Source: Candidatus Lutibacillus vidarii (GTDB taxonomy: Bacteria > Actinomycetota > Actinomycetes > Actinomycetales > Dermatophilaceae). Taken from it: a stretch of 64,000 bases of DNA. The notes under the pieces are model-generated. The model ran no database searches and had not been told where the DNA came from. It was given only the letters and a program-made list of their open reading frames with translations. Shown piece by piece: positions 52,634 to 62,194 of the stretch (the stretch's first letter is position 1; each line of letters begins with the position of its first letter). The translations under genes were made by a program, and so were the position numbers. The stretch covers positions 687,535-751,534 of the forward strand of contig JADKGA010000003.1 of assembly GCA_016717165.1 (NCBI GenBank), read 5' to 3'.

Positions 52634-52657
52634 GACCAATTGGTCATACTGATCAAT
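52634..52657. promoter_or_regulatory. Overlapping palindromes in the divergent region before the tyrosine phenol-lyase gene
   Basis: GACCAATTGGTC (52634-52645) is a perfect 12-bp palindrome. It overlaps ATTGGTC-ATAC-TGATCAAT (52639-52657), an imperfect inverted repeat resembling GntR/FadR-type operators (TNGT...ACNA). A further TGGTCACC/GGTGGACCA repeat lies at 52692-52712. No regulator gene is adjacent. Confidence 0.5.
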
Positions 52658-52810
52658 GCCATGGCCATATCGGTGGTCGTCTTGGACACTCTGGTCACCT
52701 CTTGGTGGACCAGTTGTTCACCTGCCTCGGCAGGAGGACAGTGGCGGCATACCGCCCGGAGATCCTGCGCCGACCCGACCAGGACCCGGGGCCCAGCCGA
52801 GGAGCATGAG

Positions 52811-54220
52811 ATGCGCACCGCCGAGCCGTACCGGATCAAGATGGTCGAGCCGCTGACCGTCACCACCCGCGAGCAGCGCGAGGAGGAGATCCGCAAGGCC
52901 GGCTACAACACCTTCCTCCTGCCGAGCTGGGCCTGCTCGATCGACCTGCTCACCGACTCCGGCACCTCAGCGATGAGCGACCGGCAGTGGTCGGCGATGA
53001 TGCTCGGCGACGAGGCCTATGCCGGTGCCCGCTCGTTCGACAACCTGCTCCGCAGCGTCCAGGAGACCTACGGGTTCCCGTATGTCGTCCCGACCCACCA
53101 GGGCCGCGGCGCCGAGCACCTCATCAGCCGCATCCTCATCCGACCCGGCCAGTACGTGCCCGGCAATATGTACTTCACGACGACCCGGGCCCACCAGGAG
53201 CTCGCCGGTGGCCACTTCGTCGACATCGTCATCGACGAGGCGCACGACGCCCAGCTCTTCCACCCGTTCAAGGGCAATGTCGACATCGCCAAGCTCGAGC
53301 GGCTCATCGACGAGGTCGGCGCCGACCAGATCGCCTATGTCAATGTCGCCGTGACGGTCAACCTCGCCGGTGGCCAGCCCGTCTCGATGGCCAACCTCCG
53401 CGCCGTCCGCGAGGTCTGTGACCGGCACGGCATCATCATGTGGTCCGACGCGACCCGCCTGGCCGAGAACGCCTACTTCATCCAGGAGCGCGAGACCGGG
53501 TATGCCGGTGTGCCCTGCGCCGAGATCGTCCGCGAGATGATGTCCCTCTTCGACGGCCTGACGATGTCGGGCAAGAAGGACGCCCTGGTCAATATCGGTG
53601 GCTTCCTCGCGATGCGCTCCGAGGAGATCCTCCAGAAGGCCCGGGAGCTTGTCGTCCTTTTCGAGGGGATGCCGACCTACGGTGGCCTGGCCGGCCGCGA
53701 CCTCGAGGCGATGGCCGTGGGCCTTCGCGAGGCCGTCGACGACCACTACCTGGAGAACCGGATCGGCCAGGTCCGCTACCTCGGCGAGCAGCTCATCGAG
53801 GCCGGCGTCCCGATCGTGCGCCCCGTCGGTGGGCACGCGGTCTTCCTCGACGCGGCGGCCTTCCTCCCGCACCTCACCCAGGAGGACCTGCCGGCCCAGT
53901 CGCTGGCGGCGGCCTTGTTCGTCGAGTCCGGGGTCCGCTCGATGGAGCGCGGCATCGTCTCGGCCGGGCGTAACCCCGACGGCACGAACCGGCACCCGAA
54001 GCTCGAGCTGGTCCGGCTCACGATCCCACGCCGGGTCTACACCGACCGGCACATGGACGTCGTCGCCGACGCGGTCATCGAGCTCTTCCACCGGCGCGAG
54101 TCGATCCCAGGGCTGCGCTTCGTCTACGAGCCGCCGACGCTGCGCTTCTTCACGTCCCGCTTCGAGCCGCTTCCTCTTCCGGTGCCGGCCGAGCCCGTCG
54201 CAGCGGCCGCGACGCTCTGA
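52811..54220 (+). CDS. tpl: Tyrosine phenol-lyase (beta-eliminating PLP lyase)
   Basis: A 469-residue fold-type I PLP enzyme, closer to tyrosine phenol-lyase than to tryptophanase. The PLP lysine is in S-G-K-K-D (253-257), Tyr70 sits in G-D-E-A-Y-A-G, and A-G-G-Q-P-V-S contributes to the active site. Three residues used by tyrosine phenol-lyase to bind the phenol ring are present: Thr124 in Y-F-T-T-T, Arg380 in S-M-E-R-G and the Phe pair in L-R-F-F-T near 446-447; tryptophanase has different residues at these places. The enzyme would split tyrosine into phenol, pyruvate and ammonia. Start ATG 52811 matches the family start (E-P-Y-R-I-K). A 500-bp promoter-rich region with palindromes precedes it. 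Confidence 0.82.
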   Translation: MRTAEPYRIKMVEPLTVTTREQREEEIRKAGYNTFLLPSWACSIDLLTDSGTSAMSDRQWSAMMLGDEAYAGARSFDNLLRSVQETYGFPYVVPTHQGRGAEHLISRILIRPGQYVPGNMYFTTTRAHQELAGGHFVDIVIDEAHDAQLFHPFKGNVDIAKLERLIDEVGADQIAYVNVAVTVNLAGGQPVSMANLRAVREVCDRHGIIMWSDATRLAENAYFIQERETGYAGVPCAEIVREMMSLFDGLTMSGKKDALVNIGGFLAMRSEEILQKARELVVLFEGMPTYGGLAGRDLEAMAVGLREAVDDHYLENRIGQVRYLGEQLIEAGVPIVRPVGGHAVFLDAAAFLPHLTQEDLPAQSLAAALFVESGVRSMERGIVSAGRNPDGTNRHPKLELVRLTIPRRVYTDRHMDVVADAVIELFHRRESIPGLRFVYEPPTLRFFTSRFEPLPLPVPAEPVAAAATL

Positions 54221-54245
54221 CCGTCGGGCGCCGCCTCAGCGCCTC

Positions 54246-54305
54246 CGCCACGGTTGTTCCGGATCGCCATACCGGTGTCCGGGGCAGGACGGAACAGCCG
54301 TGGCG
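54246..54305. terminator. REP-like hairpin between convergent genes, copy 1
   Basis: Arms 54246-54260 and 54291-54305 form a 15-bp stem (one G-T pair) with a 30-nt loop that contains GGGGCAG. It separates tyrosine phenol-lyase from the kimA-like gene. A related copy lies at 60402-60444. Confidence 0.7.
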
Positions 54306-54326
54306 AGGTGGCGCGCTGCCGACCCG

Positions 54327-56374
54327 CTACCGCGTGGTGACCGGCAGTCGGCCCAACCGGTCGGCGCGGGCCGCCTCACGTTCGGCCGCCGCCTGCAGCG
54401 TCGACGCGGACGCAGCCTCGACAGCCTCCTCCTCCGCCACGAGGTCGGACGCCGCGGCGAGCTGGTAGGGCACCGAGATGACCATGACGTTCGGCACGAG
54501 GCGCAGCCGCAGCTTCAGGCGCAGCGCGCTCTGGTTGTGGAGCAGCCCCTCCCACCAGTGGCCGACGACATACTCGGGGATCACCACGGCCACGAGCTCG
54601 CGGGGAGACTGCCGTCGTAGCCGTGCGATGTAGTCCATGATCGGCTCGGTGATATCGCGGTACGGCGAGTCCAGGACGACTAGGGGCACCGGCAGCTCGG
54701 CGGCCACCCACTCTCGGCGCAGGGTCTGGGCCTCGGCGGGGTCCACCTCGACGGTGACGGCGGCCAGGGTGGAGGGACGCATGGCCCGCGCGTACGCGAT
54801 GGCGCGCAGCGCCGACTGGTGCAGCGAGGAGACGAGGACGACGGCGTGGACCCGACTCGGCAGCACCCGCGCACCGGGCCGCGGCCGCAGCTCGTCCACG
54901 ACATGGGCGTAGTGGCGGGACACCGCCCGCATCCCCAGGACGAGCACCGGGACGGCGATGACGACGAGGTAGGCGCCGCCGGTGAACTTGGTCAGCAGGA
55001 CGATGACGAGCACCAGCCCGGTGAGCACGGCGCCGACGGCGTTGATGGCGCGGGAGACCTGGACGCCGGCGCGCACCCCGGGAGCCGTGATCTCGCGCAG
55101 CTCACGGTTCCAGTGCCGCACCATGCCGAACTGGCTCAGGGTGAACGAGGTGAAGACCCCGAGGATGTACAGGTGGAGCAGCTGGTCGACGGAGGCCCGG
55201 TACACCACGAGGAGGGCTCCGGCGGCGAAGGCCAGGGCGAGGATGCCATTGCTGAACGAGAGCCGGTCGCCGCGGTTCTGCAGCTGGGTCGGCATCAGCC
55301 GGTGCTGGGCGAGGATCGAGGCGAGCATGGGGAAACCGTTGAACGCCGTGTTCGCGGCGAGGACGAGGACCAGCGCCGTCGTCGCCTGGATGAAGAAGAA
55401 CATCGGTGAGCTGGTGCCGCCGAAGACCGCCGCGGCCAGCTGGGCGATGACCGTCAGCTGTGGCGTGGTCTGGCAGCTGCCCGCGAACCCGACGAGGTCG
55501 CACGGGTCCTCGGCCACGTGGACGTTGGCCACCATCGACAGCGCCGTGATCCCGGCGAACATGAAGACGGCGATGGCCCCCATGACGAGGAGCGTTCGCG
55601 CGGCATTGCGTGCCTTGGGCGGGCGGAACATCGGGACCCCGTTGCTGATGGCCTCGACCCCCGTCAGCGCCGTGCAGCCCGACGAGAAGGCCCGCAGCCC
55701 GAGGAAGAGCAGCGCCATACCGGTCAGGCCGGCCTGCTCCGGGACGATCGTGTACCCGGCACTCTGCGCCACGGGCGGATGGCCGAGCAGCACCTGAGCC
55801 GCACCCACGCCGATCATCGCGACAACCCCGAGCACGAAGAGATATGTCGGTACGGCAAAGGCCCGGCCGGACTCCCGCACCCCACGGAGGTTCATCGCGG
55901 TGAGGAGGACGACGAAGCCGACCGCGAGCTCGACCCGCCAGGGTTGAGCGCCGGGGCGGCCGAGATGATGTTGTCGACCCCGGCAGCGACCGAGACCGCC
56001 ACCGTCATCGTGTAGTCGACCATCAACGACGCAGCGACGACCATGCCGGCGCCCGCGCCCAGGTTCCTGGTCACGACCTCGTAGGAACCGCCCCGTTGGG
56101 GTAGGCGTGGACGACCTGTCGGTAGGACACCACGACGATCGTCATGAGCACCATGACGGCCAGGCCGATCCACGGCGTGAGGTAGAGATACGACAACGCC
56201 CCGAGGGTGAGCACCTTGAGGATCGCCTCGGTCGCGTAGGCCACCGACGAGAGCGCGTCCGGAGGAGAACACCGGCAGGGCAATCCGCTTCTGGAGCAGG
56301 GTGTCGCCGAGGTCCTCGTTCCGCTTCGGCCGGCCGACGATAAGGCGTTTGAACGCGGTGGTGTCACGACCCAT
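54327..56374 (-). pseudogene. kimA: KimA-type potassium importer (APC/KUP superfamily), three frameshifts
   Basis: The joined frames give a protein of about 680 residues matching Bacillus KimA closely. The start M-G-R-D-T-T-A-F-K-R-L-I-V-G is followed by F-S-S-D-A-L-S-S-V-A-Y-A-T-E, S-Y-R-Q-V-V-H-A-Y-P-N-G, S-L-M-V-D-Y-T-M-T-V-A-V, the F-S-S-G-C-T-A-L-T-G-V-E-A-I-S-N motif, A-R-N-A-A-R-T-L and a C-terminal cytoplasmic domain with H-N-Q-S-A-L. KimA is a proton-driven potassium importer controlled in Bacillus by c-di-AMP. Breaks near 56262, 56087 and 55945 each look like a lost G or C (for example GGGG for GGGGG). Probably an intact gene. It is divergent from kdpD. Confidence 0.82.
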
Positions 56375-56451
56375 GACGTCGACGCTAGGGAGGTCGGCGT
56401 TGGCGTCGCGTAAGGATGAGGCCTGCGGCTGAAAGGATCCTGCAAGGGTGT

Positions 56452-56470
56452 GGCCGCCGCCCGGGCGGCC
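56452..56470 (+). promoter_or_regulatory. GC hairpin upstream of kdpD
   Basis: GGCCGCC (56452-56458) pairs with GGCGGCC (56464-56470) around a 5-nt loop, 29 bp before the kdpD start and inside the divergent kimA/kdpD spacer. It could affect translation or terminate a leader, but its role is not known. I could not identify a c-di-AMP riboswitch in this spacer. Confidence 0.35.
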
Positions 56471-56498
56471 GTGCGAGCCTGGGACGAAGGAGGTCGGC

Positions 56499-59062
56499 AT
56501 GCCGCAGGGTCGGCTGCGCATCTACTTCGGCGTGGCACCAGGAGTGGGCGCCACCCACGCGATGCTGGACGAGGTCGGCGGCGCCGGGCGCGCAGGGCCG
56601 ACGTCGTCATCGGCTCCGCCGACCTGCGCGGGCGGCCCCGCTCGTCGAGCTCGCCACGGGACTGGAGTGGCTCGGCACCCCGGGTCGCTCCGTCTCGACC
56701 CGGACGCGGTCATCGCGCGCCGCCCGGCGGTCGTGCTGGTCGACGAGCTCGCCGGCATCGAGGACGCGGGCCGAACCGCCGGGGGCGCGATGGGCCGCCG
56801 TCAGGGCGGTGCTGGCCGCGGGGATCGACGTCGTCGGCACGGTCGACGTCCGGGCCGTGCGCTCGCTGCGCGACAGGCTGACCACGGTGATGGGTGAGCG
56901 ACCCACCCATACCCTTCCCGACGCGCAGCTGCTGAGCGCCGACCAGATCCAGCTCGTCGACATGACCCCGGCCGCCCTTCGGCGCCGGCTGGCCACGGGG
57001 CTCTACCCACCCGGGACGCTCGATGCACAGCGATCGGCGCGCCTCCAGCCGGGCACCCTGGCCGCGATGCGCGAGCTCGCGCTGCGGTGGGTCGCCACGA
57101 CGGCTCCGGTCCAGCACGAGGCGTGGCTCGCCGCCTTGGGCACGACCCAGCCCCAGTCGATGCGGAGCGCCATTCTCGTCGCCCTCCCGGACTCACCGCA
57201 GGCGGCTCACCTGCTCGACCGGGCTGCGACGCTCACGGCGGGTATGCCGGGGACGGCGTTGCACGCCGTCCACGTCTCCTCCGGACGCTCCCCGCAGCTG
57301 TCCCCCGGGTCACTCGCTCACGGGGCTGACCGGGTCAGGGGTGGTGGCCGAGGAGGCCGGGGCGACATACCACGCGGTAATCGGCGACGACATCGCCGCG
57401 TCCGTGCGCGACGTGGCGACCGCGGTCCACGCGCACACCGTCGTCGTCGGGGCCCGCCAACCGGCCCGGCTGGACCGCTCACCGCTGTCGTGGGTATGGC
57501 GCCCGCCGGGTGTCGCCGCGCGGCTCGCCCGCGGCGACCGACCTCGACCTCCACGTCGTCCCTCTGCCGGGCCGGGCGCCGCTGCGTCGGGCGACCAACC
57601 AGCCTCCGCTCTCTGCGCTGCGGCGGGGCCTGGGCTTCGCGCTCGGCGCCGTGCTGCCGCCGCTGCTCACCGCCGTTCTTCTCCTGGTCGGGGCTCCGGT
57701 CGGGCTGGCCGGAGACGTGCTGCTCATGCTGGTCGCCGTGGTGGTCACGACGCTCGTCGGTGGTCTCGGCCCGGCGTTGCTCGGGGCCCTGTGGCGTCGA
57801 CCTTGCTCAACTGGTACTTCATCCCGCCGGTTCACACCCTGCAGATCTCGGAGCCGCACAATATCGTCACCCTCGTCGGCTTCGCGGCGGTCGCCCTGCT
57901 CGTCAGCGCCGTCGTCCACCGGGCGGCGTCACTGTCCGCCGAGGCTGCGCGGGCCGCGACCGAGTCCCGAGCCCTCTCCGCCATCGCCAGAGCACGCTGC
58001 GCGGCAGCGAGGCGCTCCCCGCTCTGGTCGAGCAGCTGCGGTCGGCCTTCGGCATGGTCTCGGTCAGCCTGCTGCGGCGTCGGGCGGCGAGCGATGCGCC
58101 CTGGGCGAGGGACTGGCAGGTGGAGTATGCCTCAGGCCCGGAGCCGGCGCAGCGCCCCGAGGACGCCGAGGTGCAGGTGCCCGCAGGCGCCGACCTCGTC
58201 CTCGCTCTCACCGGTCGCACCCTGGCCGCCTCGGACCGGACCATCCTGCGCGCCTTCGCCGCGCAGGCCCAAAAACTCTTGGAGCGCGACCGGCTCGCGG
58301 ACCGCCGCCGTGGCCGATCGGCTCGCGGCGACCGAGCGCCTGCGCGACGCGCTGCTCGCCGCCGTCGGGCACGACCTGCGCACCCCATCGCCGCGGCCCG
58401 GGCGGCCGTCGACAGCCTGCGCAGCGCGGATGTCGACTGGTCCTCGACCGAGCGCGGGAGCTGCTCGACGCCGCCGAGAGTCGTTGACCAGGCTCGCCTC
58501 GCTCGTCGCCGACCTGCTCGACCTCTCCCGGCTCCGGGCGGGAGTGCTCACCGTCGCGCGGGACAGTGTCTGGCTCGACGACCTCGTCCCACCGGCCCTC
58601 GACGAGCTCGGGCTGAGCAGCGATGCCGTCACCTTGGCCCGTGCCGCAGGAGCTCCCGCCGGCGGTGGGCGACCCCGGCCTGGTCACCCGCGTCGTGGTC
58701 AACCTCGTCGGTAACGCCATCCGCTACTCCCCGCCCGGCCAGCCCCCGCTCGTCGCGGCGAGCGCCACCGCGGAGCGGGGTCGAGCTGCGGGTCATCGAC
58801 AAGGGTCCCGGCATACCGCCGGAGGACGTCGAGCGGGTGTTCACCGCCTTCCAGCGTCTTGGCGACTCGCAGAACCGGACCGGGCTAGGGCTGGGGCTCG
58901 CCTTGTCCCGGGGGCTGGTTCAGGCGATGGGTGGCACGCTGGTTCCCGAGCAGACGCCCGTGGCCGGGCTGACGACGTCCATGTCCCTCCCGCCGGCCGG
59001 CTCCATGGCGGCGGAGACGGACGTCCCCCGTGGGTCACCGGGAGCGGGAGGAGGTGCCGTGA
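56499..59062 (+). pseudogene. kdpD: KdpD-like potassium sensor kinase with multiple frameshifts
   Basis: Pieces in all three frames assemble into a KdpD. The N-terminal KdpD domain (R-L-R-I-Y-F-G-V-A-P-G-V-G-A-T, P-A-V-V-L-V-D-E-L-A) is followed by a Usp-like domain, four membrane helices with a short cytosolic linker (L-N-W-Y-F-I-P-P), a GAF-like region, the phospho-acceptor motif G-H-D-L-R-T-P and an HATPase domain with N-L-V-G-N-A-I-R-Y-S-P. A perfect AAGGAGG lies 5 bases before ATG 56499. The Walker A lysine of the N-terminal domain is replaced by Ala (G-V-G-A-T), which differs from E. coli KdpD. No kdpFABC genes are visible. Most breaks look like lost bases in G/C runs. Confidence 0.82.
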
Positions 59063-59791
59063 CGCGGGTCCTCGTCGTCGACGACGAGCCACAGCTGCTC
59101 CGTGCCATGCGAATCACCTTGCGGGCCCGCGACTACGACGTCGAGGTCGCCGCGACAGGCCGCGAGGCGCTGCGCTGCGCCACCGAACGGCTGCCCGACC
59201 TGGTCATCCTCGACCTCGGCCTGCCCGATATCGAAGGCATCGAGGTCATCCATGGCCTGCGGGGGTGGACCGAGGTGCCGATCCTCGTCCTGTCCGGGCG
59301 CCCCGGCAGCACCGACAAGGTGCAGGCCCTCGATGCCGGCGCAGACGACTATGTGACCAAGCCCTTCGGGATGGACGAGCTGCTGGCCCGGCTGCGCGCC
59401 TGACGAGGCGGGCCTCAGGTCCCGAGAGCGCCGAGGCGGCCGTGGTGCGGATCGGCGAGGTGACTGTCGACCTGGCGGACCGGCTCGTCCTCAGGGGCTG
59501 CCGGTGGCTCGCCCGGCGAGCCAGTCCACCTCACGCCCACCGAGTGGCACCTGCTCAGAGGTCCTCGTCCGGCATCCGGGCAAGCTGCTGAGCCAGCGCC
59601 AGCTGCTCACCGAGGTGTGGGGGTCGGCATACGTCAACCAACCGGCGAACCTGCGCCTCTACATGGCCCAGCTGCGCCACAAGCTCGAGCCGGACCCGGC
59701 GCGCCCGCGATACCTGCTGACCGAGCCCGGTCTGGGCTACCGCTTCTCGCCCTGGAGCAGGCGGCCGGATCAGGCCGTGGCGGGCGGGTGA
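59059..59791 (+). pseudogene. kdpE: KdpE-like response regulator with two frameshifts
   Basis: OmpR/PhoB-type regulator overlapping kdpD by GTGA. The receiver domain reads intact (V-L-V-V-D-D-E-P, phospho-acceptor Asp in V-I-L-D-L-G-L-P-D, Lys in Y-V-T-K-P-F). The frame is lost near 59399 and again around 59510-59550, after which the winged-helix DNA-binding domain continues (H-P-G-K-L-L-S-Q-R-Q-L-L-T-E-V-W-G, L-Y-M-A-Q-L-R-H-K-L-E, Y-L-L-T-E-P-G-L-G-Y-R-F). Repaired length would be about 240 residues. A natural target is the divergent kimA gene. Confidence 0.82.
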
Positions 59792-60377
59792 CGACGACGC
59801 GGTCGCCGGGGCGCACCACCCCGGGGACGACCACCCGGGCGCACAGGCCCCGCAGGCGGCGCGGCTTGCCATGCTCGCCGTTGACGAAGCGCATCGCCCC
59901 GCCCCGAAGCGCGCGACGAACTTGGCGCAGCCGGGTGCGGCTCCTCGGTGACGACGATGACCGGGCGGCCGGCGTCGCCGGACGCCGTCGGAGTCGCCGA
60001 AGGTCAGCGTCGAGCCGGCGGGGAGGTTGGCGTGGGACAGGTCGAGGTCGAGGTAGAGCTGATCCCCCGGCGAGCGGTTCGCGCTCGGGGTCCTGGGCGA
60101 GGAACTCGACCATTGGGTGGCTCATGATGTTGAGCTGCGAGTCCGGGTTCGCCGAGCGGTCCGGACGGCGGCTCGAGCCACGCGCCAGCCAGCAGTCGCC
60201 GACGAGCCCCTGCGTGAGGTCGAGCTCACCGCGGTCGAGCACCTCGCGGGCGTCGACCTGCGGCCGACGGACGAGGAGCTTGAGCACGCCCACGTCCTTG
60301 GGTGCTGCGTCGAGGACCGGGAGGAAGGCCTCCAGCTCGGCCCGGGTCCGGTGAGCCGGCGTCGCATCGTTCGTCAT
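59790..60377 (-). pseudogene. MOSC-domain protein with frameshifts
   Basis: The N-terminal part (from ATG 60377) reads R-T-R-A-E-L-E-A-F-L-P-V-L-D-A-A-P-K-D-V-G, then R-R-P-Q-V-D-A-R-E-V-L-D-R-G-E-L and L-V-G-D-C-W, typical of MOSC-domain proteins that bind molybdenum cofactor sulfur. Later pieces in other frames give L-D-L-D-L-S-H-A-N-L-P-A-G-S-T-L and the Cys region. The 3' end is uncertain because of frameshifts and convergence with kdpE. Likely an intact gene with errors. Confidence 0.65.
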
Positions 60378-60401
60378 CGGACCATGGTCGCACCTCGCTC
60401 G

Positions 60402-60444
60402 CCGCCAGGGTTGTTCCGGTCTGCCCCGTGAACAACCGTGGCGG
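60402..60444. repeat. REP-like hairpin, copy 2
   Basis: Arms 60402-60416 and 60430-60444 form a 15-bp stem with one mismatch around a 13-nt loop. In reverse complement it shares CCGCCACGGTTGTTC, GGGGCAG and a GGAACA-containing arm with the element at 54246-54305. It lies between the MOSC gene start and the end of the next minus-strand gene. Confidence 0.7.
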
Positions 60445-60477
60445 TCCGGCTAACAGGGGCGTCAGGGCGCTCCAGGG

Positions 60478-61514
60478 TCACCAGTGCAGGTCCGCCATGA
60501 TCGACCAGCCGGGCAGCCGGCCGCACTGCTGAGCCAGCACGTCACAGCTCACCCAGGTCGCGGCGGCGAGGGTCTCATCCGAGGAAGTGACCCGCTGGAC
60601 CAGGTGGGTCCCGTCCACCCAGAGCGCCTGCGAGTTCAGGGCCGACGGGGTCCGCCAGATGACCACCGGTCGTCAGGTCGATAACGGCACTGTTCGTGTA
60701 GTGCAGCCTCCCGTCCGGGGCTCACCTGCCCGACGGAACCGGCCAGGCACGCCGGGTATGCCGACCCCACCATCGAGGCGGTACGCACGTCGTACCGGTA
60801 CAGGCATCGCCCGTCCTCGGCGGGGACATCACCCGGGTGTGGAAGACCAGGAGGTGGTCGGGGTCCCCAGGCACGGGGAGCGGCTCGAGAAGGGCAGCTC
60901 CTGCTCGGTGCCGGACTTCGGCTCCTTCGACCGGAGCGCGGTGGAGCACCCGCAGCGCCCCGGTGGACTCGACCGCATAGACGACCTGGCCGAGATCCTG
61001 CTCGGCGCCGGTGAAGTCCGTCGAGTGGGTGATCGCGACATACCCCGCGCCGGCCTTGACGACTGAGAACACGCCGGCGACCTCCGCCGGCAAGGTGGCC
61101 GTGGCCGAGGGGAGGACGAGCACGACCGGCCGTCGCGGCGCTCGGTGTGCGGCACCGGCACGGCGAGCTCTCAGTCACCGGGGAGCGATTTCGCCCAGGC
61201 GAATCGCGCGTCCCTGCCCCGGCGCGGCGAGGCTCATCTGTCACGTCGCGGTGGCCCCTGGGTCGGTGCGGTGACCCGCGAGTCCCCCGCCCGGCGCTGG
61301 GGCCGCGCGGTCCGGCAGCCAGTGGGTGGCCGTCAGGCCGACGCCGAGGGACGAGCGCGGCGGCCGCCATACCGGTGCCGGCCAGGCGGCGTCGGCGGAC
61401 GTGTGCGCCGCCCGCGGAGGGACCACCTCGGCGAGCCCGGCGCCCAGAGGCGGTCGGCGCATCGGCGGCGTGCCGCTCGAAGGTGTCGACGAGGAGCTGG
61501 TCGAGATCGGTCAT
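60478..61514 (-). pseudogene. Membrane protein paired with an ECF sigma factor, several frameshifts
   Basis: About 345 residues when pieces are joined. The start T-D-L-D-Q-L-L-V-D-T-F-E-R-H-A is cytoplasmic, followed by one membrane helix (A-G-T-G-M-A-A-A, G-V-G-L-T-A-T-H-W-L-P), and an extracytoplasmic region with beta-rich segments (V-V-K-A-G-A-G-Y-V-A-I-T-H-S, R-C-L-Y-R-Y-D-V-R-T) and Cys residues near the C-terminus. ATGA overlap with the sigma gene suggests a regulatory role. Family not recognised. The frame is lost at about four places. Confidence 0.6.
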
Positions 61515-62075
61515 CGCGGGTCCTCCTCCCAGGAGCGGTCGGCCGGGCGGCTGGTGTGGTCGATGCGGACGGACGTGCGGCCATCCGGTCGCGCAGGTGG
61601 AGCCAGCCCGCGGGAGGCCTGGCTGCGAACCGTCCCGACCGCGCAGCCGAGCACGTCGGCGATCTCCGCGTCGTCAAGGCCCTCGTAGAACCTCAGAACA
61701 GGCACGGCCCGTTGCCGCGGCCCGATCGTGGCGGAGGAGGCGCCATACCTCGTCGCGCTCCTCGAGCGTGCCCCGGGCAGGAGCCGCGGCGTCCGCCTCG
61801 TCGGGAAGCTCCGGTATGGCGACCGGGCGTTCGCGGTTGACGGCCCGACGCCACCACGACACGTGCGGCCGGGTCATCGTCTGGCGGGTGTAGCGGTCCA
61901 GCGACCCGGTGTCCTCGATCCGCGGCCAGGCGAGGTAGACCTTGACGAGAGCGTCCTGGACGAGGTCCTCGGCGCGGGCCCGGTCGCCGGTGAGGAGGTA
62001 CCGTGCCGCAGCAGCGACCCGCTCCGCGCGGCGACGAAGGCGCCGAGCTCGGCGTCGCGCGTCCTCATCCCGCAC
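61511..62075 (-). pseudogene. RNA polymerase sigma factor, SigE-family ECF type, frameshifted
   Basis: Region 2 reads Y-L-L-T-G-D-R-A-R-A-E-D-L-V-Q-D-A-L-V-K-V-Y-L-A-W-P-R-I and region 4 V-L-R-F-Y-E-G-L-D-D-A-E-I-A-D-V-L-G-C-A-V-G-T-V-R-S-Q. This is the actinobacterial SigE/SCO-type ECF group. The pieces lie in different frames with breaks near 62035 and around 61700. GTG 62075 is 6 bases after an AAGGAG. It overlaps the membrane-protein gene by ATGA. Confidence 0.75.
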
Positions 62076-62194
62076 CGGTGGCTCCTTCCGCTGGTCCAGC
62101 GTCTCCCGCCACTCCACAGCCTACTCACTGCCTCTCACTGCCAGGACGCAGCGCAGGGCGGCACCGTTGCATGCCGGTAGGCAAGAATCACGCC

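Noticed and set aside
56375..56498. c-di-AMP (ydaO-type) riboswitch before kimA
   Set aside because: No ydaO aptamer sequence is recognisable, and the spacer is too short for the usual aptamer plus expression platform.
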